Origin: Ascidia mentula
Taxonomy: Eukaryota; Chordata; Ascidiacea; Phlebobranchia; Ascidiidae
Length of the DNA stretch: 64,000 nucleotides
Assembly: GCA_947561715.1 (NCBI GenBank)
Contig: OX387201.1
Location: 15,018,001-15,082,000 of the forward strand
Direction of reading: 5' to 3'
The notes under the pieces were generated by a model. It was not told the DNA's origin. It saw only the letters and a list, made by a program, of their open reading frames with translations, and did no database searches. Positions 60,932 through 64,000 of this stretch are shown one piece after another (positions within the stretch are counted from its first letter, which is position 1; each line of letters opens with the position of its first letter). Position numbers and translations under genes: made by a program.

Positions 60932-62299
60932 ATCCCCATTCTTGAAGTCACGTTTGAAACCAAAATGACCCTCTTTCACATGCTTTATCGATGCATACTG
61001 AGATTTTACGAATCATTTTTTCATGTTGGTTTATTTTGACTTAATTTCATCAAAGCTTAGTTTATTTTACTCATTCTTTACCCTGGCTATCTTTTATTAC
61101 CTATTTTATTTGTTTTGTTTCTGCATGTGTGTGCTGTCGAATATTTTTTTACAGTTTTTTTCACCTTTATGGAGAGTTTGTCAATTTTGTATGTCCCTAC
61201 AACTTAGGTGCGTGTTGCATTGTAATTGTGCTTTTGACAAATAACTGCTGCACGGTCGATGTTATTTTGTTATATTTAATAGATAATATGGTGACGAAAT
61301 TAAGTTATTCACGTTTTGCAAACTGATATTTGCTTTCCAGCAGCAACAAGTGCAAATGAAACAAAACATACCTCATGAGGTCGAACTAATGCTCGAAGCT
61401 ATGTTTCAACTGTTTGCAGGTCACGCATGGATGTGTGCAGTTTTACAACGATCGCCATGTCGCTCGGGGCGGTAGTTTACAAGAGCAAATATAATTTAAA
61501 GAAGCAAAAAAAATCGCATCGTTAGGCAGGACGTGTTTAAATGCAAGATTTTCCTCTGTTTGCCTCTACCATTCGCGTATTTAAGCGGTCCAGGAATTCG
61601 GCAGTTTTATGGACTAAATTCTCACCGAAAAGGCGACTGAGGAGAAAAAGCTTTAAAATTGCTTCGGCATGGTCTACCGACATAGAACTGGGCTACATTC
61701 CATTCAATGAGTGATAATAATAACAGACTTGACCAATGAACAATTGTAGCATTTCATGAGAAGTACTAGCCATTAAAATTAATTTGAACAACAGAAATAT
61801 GATTTCATATTGAAATGATTCCATGTTGTTTAGGAACTAACACGATAATTTTTTTTTTGAGTACCATCCTTGAAAAAATACCAAGAAATACCAACCTTGA
61901 AAAACTATTATAAATATTATGGAGCATATTAATGTGCACATCTTGCAGTGATAAATACTACGTTTTTAAAATACTGACGCAAACACTAGTAGGAATATTT
62001 CATCAAAGTTTGTATTTTCATTATTTCTCTTCACCTTGTTTCAACAAAAAAGAAGTAACAATTGTTGCCATACCGCCAATAATTGTGAGATTTGTTTTTA
62101 TTACTGGGCGTTTTTAGGCATGTTTAATTTTCATTAACTTTTGTCCCAAAAAATGCAGTTGAGTACAAGCGTTTTTAGTCAACGGCATTTCGCTTCTGTT
62201 CTCAAATCACGACTATAGAAAGGTCATGCTGAATTTTTTGTCAAATTATGGCATTATTTCATCGCATTCCTTTTCAGTCGTCCTTATTTTTTGGTTTCA

Positions 62300-62395
62300 A
62301 GGTTCGCTTGCATTGCAGCAAAGACATTGCGGCCAAGCTGGATCAGCCACATTCCCTGATAAGCCGGAGCAAGATCTAAAAGATTAGGCTCCCAT
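62300..62395 (-). repeat. SINE tail fragment (unit C)
   Basis: Same fragment as 24590-24690, inherited with the unit. Confidence 0.55.
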
Positions 62396-62500
62396 ATTCG
62401 GTTTCACGTCGTTAGTAATCCTGCCTAGCGTCAAGAATGAACAAAACGTCATTTGTTTGTAGGAGGAAAACCACAGATAATGATGCACCTGATGTCAAAG

Positions 62501-62897
62501 TGATCATTGCAATAGACTTTTGCGCCACGAACCACTTCGCAAATATTTGTGTTTTTGTGCAATTGTGTGCAAACGATACAGATCGAATTTAATCACGGTA
62601 TAACAACTTTCCAATACCTTGCGCGGTAAAACGCTGTGTAAACTTCATATGCGTTTTTTTTTGGTCACAGGATTTAACTAAAAATTTGTTTCTGAAGTTA
62701 AGCAGTTTTTTCACCACACCGGGATTTGAACCCTGTTTTTTTGAATTTTTATTGAAAAATGAACGATAAATGGCGAAGAAAAGAAGAAAGGCAACATTCT
62801 TACAGGCGAGAAATCCGCACAGATATTTCCAAATATTTCCAATTGCATATCAGCGCACGGCGATAGTGCAGTGACACCTTGTGGCAAGTATCGAAGA
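62501..62897 (-). repeat. SINE-like insertion specific to unit C
   Basis: About 397 bases absent from the matching place in unit B, flanked by CAAAG on both sides (62496-62500 and 62898-62902). On the minus strand it contains GGTTCAAATCC, a perfect Pol III B box, preceded by a tRNA-like GCCTGTAAG segment. The family differs from the 2455-2555 SINE. Confidence 0.7.
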
Positions 62898-63494
62898 CAA
62901 AGACCACACAAACAAACGAAATTCAATATTTGGACAATTTATGGATAGGATCACAATTGTTCACACTTTGTACATTTATTGTGAAGCACTTTATTGAGCA
63001 AGGTATTTACATACTTCGGCCAATTAGTTTTTATAAAAGATCGCTGGAAAATGTATTTTGACTAAATTTTGTTATGCGTGCGATATAAATGTTTCAAGAG
63101 GCGAAGTTAAATTTATGTTAAAACGTTGCAATGGTACCGAGGACATGAAAAAGTAGCAACCGCTAACGTAAAGTTTGATTTGGGACTGTTGCCCAAAATG
63201 CTATATTGCAAATTTGAGAAAATTCTGTAAAGCATGACATGGATCTGTTGATGGGTGTTGTATTCTACGAATGGCATAAACATTTGTGATATGGTTGAAA
63301 GATTAAACCTTGTAAATTACTGCTTGAATATTTTGATATTAGCATAATAACATGCATCAATGATAGGTTATTTTCAAAATATCAAAAAAATTCGTTTTCA
63401 TCTTGAGGATTCTTTTTAAGAATTTCTTGTAACTAACCGGCCGACCCATCAGTTTTGATTTGGCATACCTCACAACAAACATGACGCGTTTCAC

Positions 63495-63870
63495 AACAAA
63501 TTTGCCTATGTCGTTTAGAATTTTATTTGCGACCGAAAACGCATGTTTGACTCTATGGTGGCTAAGGATCGGCGAAATTAACTCAAATTGACAGTTGCCC
63601 GCCTGCAATTTGAACATTTTCATAACAAGCGACTTGAAATTATGCACACAAATATTAGATGCCAGTAAACAAATGAACAATAAAAACCAAATTGGCGCAT
63701 GTCCTTTAGTTTTTTATTCGCGAACGAAAACGCATGTTTGAGACTATGGTGGCTAAGGTTCTGCGGAAATAATTGATTTTGAGAGTTGACCGCCTGCGAT
63801 GGTGCTCGAAGAATTTTTGACATTTTTATATCAAGTGACTTTGAACTTTACACACAAATAACAGATTCTG
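63495..63870. repeat. Two tandem copies of a roughly 200-base unit
   Basis: Shared landmarks GAAAACGCATGTTTGA, CTATGGTGGCTAAGG and ACACACAAATA occur at about 63536 and 63727. The window edge follows; 63870-64000 has short partial repeats around CCACTATG and ACAACACAGTG. Confidence 0.75.
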
Positions 63871-64000
63871 TTTCCACTATGAACAACATATTTGTGTCGG
63901 ACTAATGGTATTACAACACAGTGATTAACGGATCAACGGCATTTGTAGTCGAATTTTGTTTCACAAACAAATTTTGTTTCCCACTATGTACAACACAGTG

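Larger units (their letters stand above)
56312..63495. repeat. Segmental duplication SD2, unit C
   Basis: Copy of unit B about 38 kb downstream, same orientation. It differs by a SINE insertion (62501-62897), by a region around 60500-60930 lacking in B, and by small gaps. The gene content is otherwise the same. In 61000-62500 no gene is recognised. Confidence 0.9.

Noticed and set aside
1-64000. CRISPR arrays, bacterial operons, riboswitches, rRNA genes
   Set aside because: No regular spacer-repeat arrays, no polycistronic layout and no conserved RNA signatures were seen; the window is eukaryotic.

Overview
The window looks like AT-rich nuclear DNA from an animal, probably an invertebrate deuterostome such as an ascidian tunicate (inference). 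Genes are split by GT-AG introns, products include a Golgi carbohydrate sulfotransferase and secreted WxxW-domain proteins, and much of the rest is repeats: a CACTA-like DNA transposon, a hAT MITE, a Penelope-like element, BEL/Pao fossils and tRNA-derived SINEs. There are no operons, no CRISPR array and no bacterial signals.

Layout: 1-8.3 kb holds a complete six-exon sulfotransferase gene (minus strand, 377 aa). Its 3' part, with flank, is the left copy of a segmental duplication (1-4914 and 39756-44114). 8.4-12.6 kb is a broken, rearranged BEL/Pao fossil. 13.3-25.4 kb carries two tandem related units, A and B, each with a two-domain WxxW gene; A is a pseudogene holding a Penelope-like insertion, B is intact. 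A second intact unit, C, lies at 56.3-63.5 kb and is a recent direct copy of B. 25.6-36.2 kb is a large imperfect inverted repeat built from an unprocessed ribonucleotide reductase R2 pseudogene. One arm carries an unclassified 1.4 kb insertion in a splice donor, and a hAT MITE lies upstream. 36.2-46.1 kb mixes BEL/Pao fragments, the right copy of the sulfotransferase duplication and an inverted repeat paired with 7.1-7.8 kb. 47.1-50.3 kb is a CACTA-like transposon carrying a multi-exon SAMD3-like gene. 50.9-54.3 kb is a complete five-exon gene for a 331 aa TPR-like protein.

Three genes have exon phases and splice sites that join into full reading frames: the sulfotransferase, WxxW copies B and C (one gene type), and the TPR-like protein. 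The sulfotransferase would act in the Golgi on glycans and the WxxW proteins would be secreted, so both may serve extracellular matrix or mucus, but nothing here shows a direct functional link. The main theme is duplication and decay of host genes amid mobile DNA. All assignments rest on reading motifs and splice phases by eye, without database searches.
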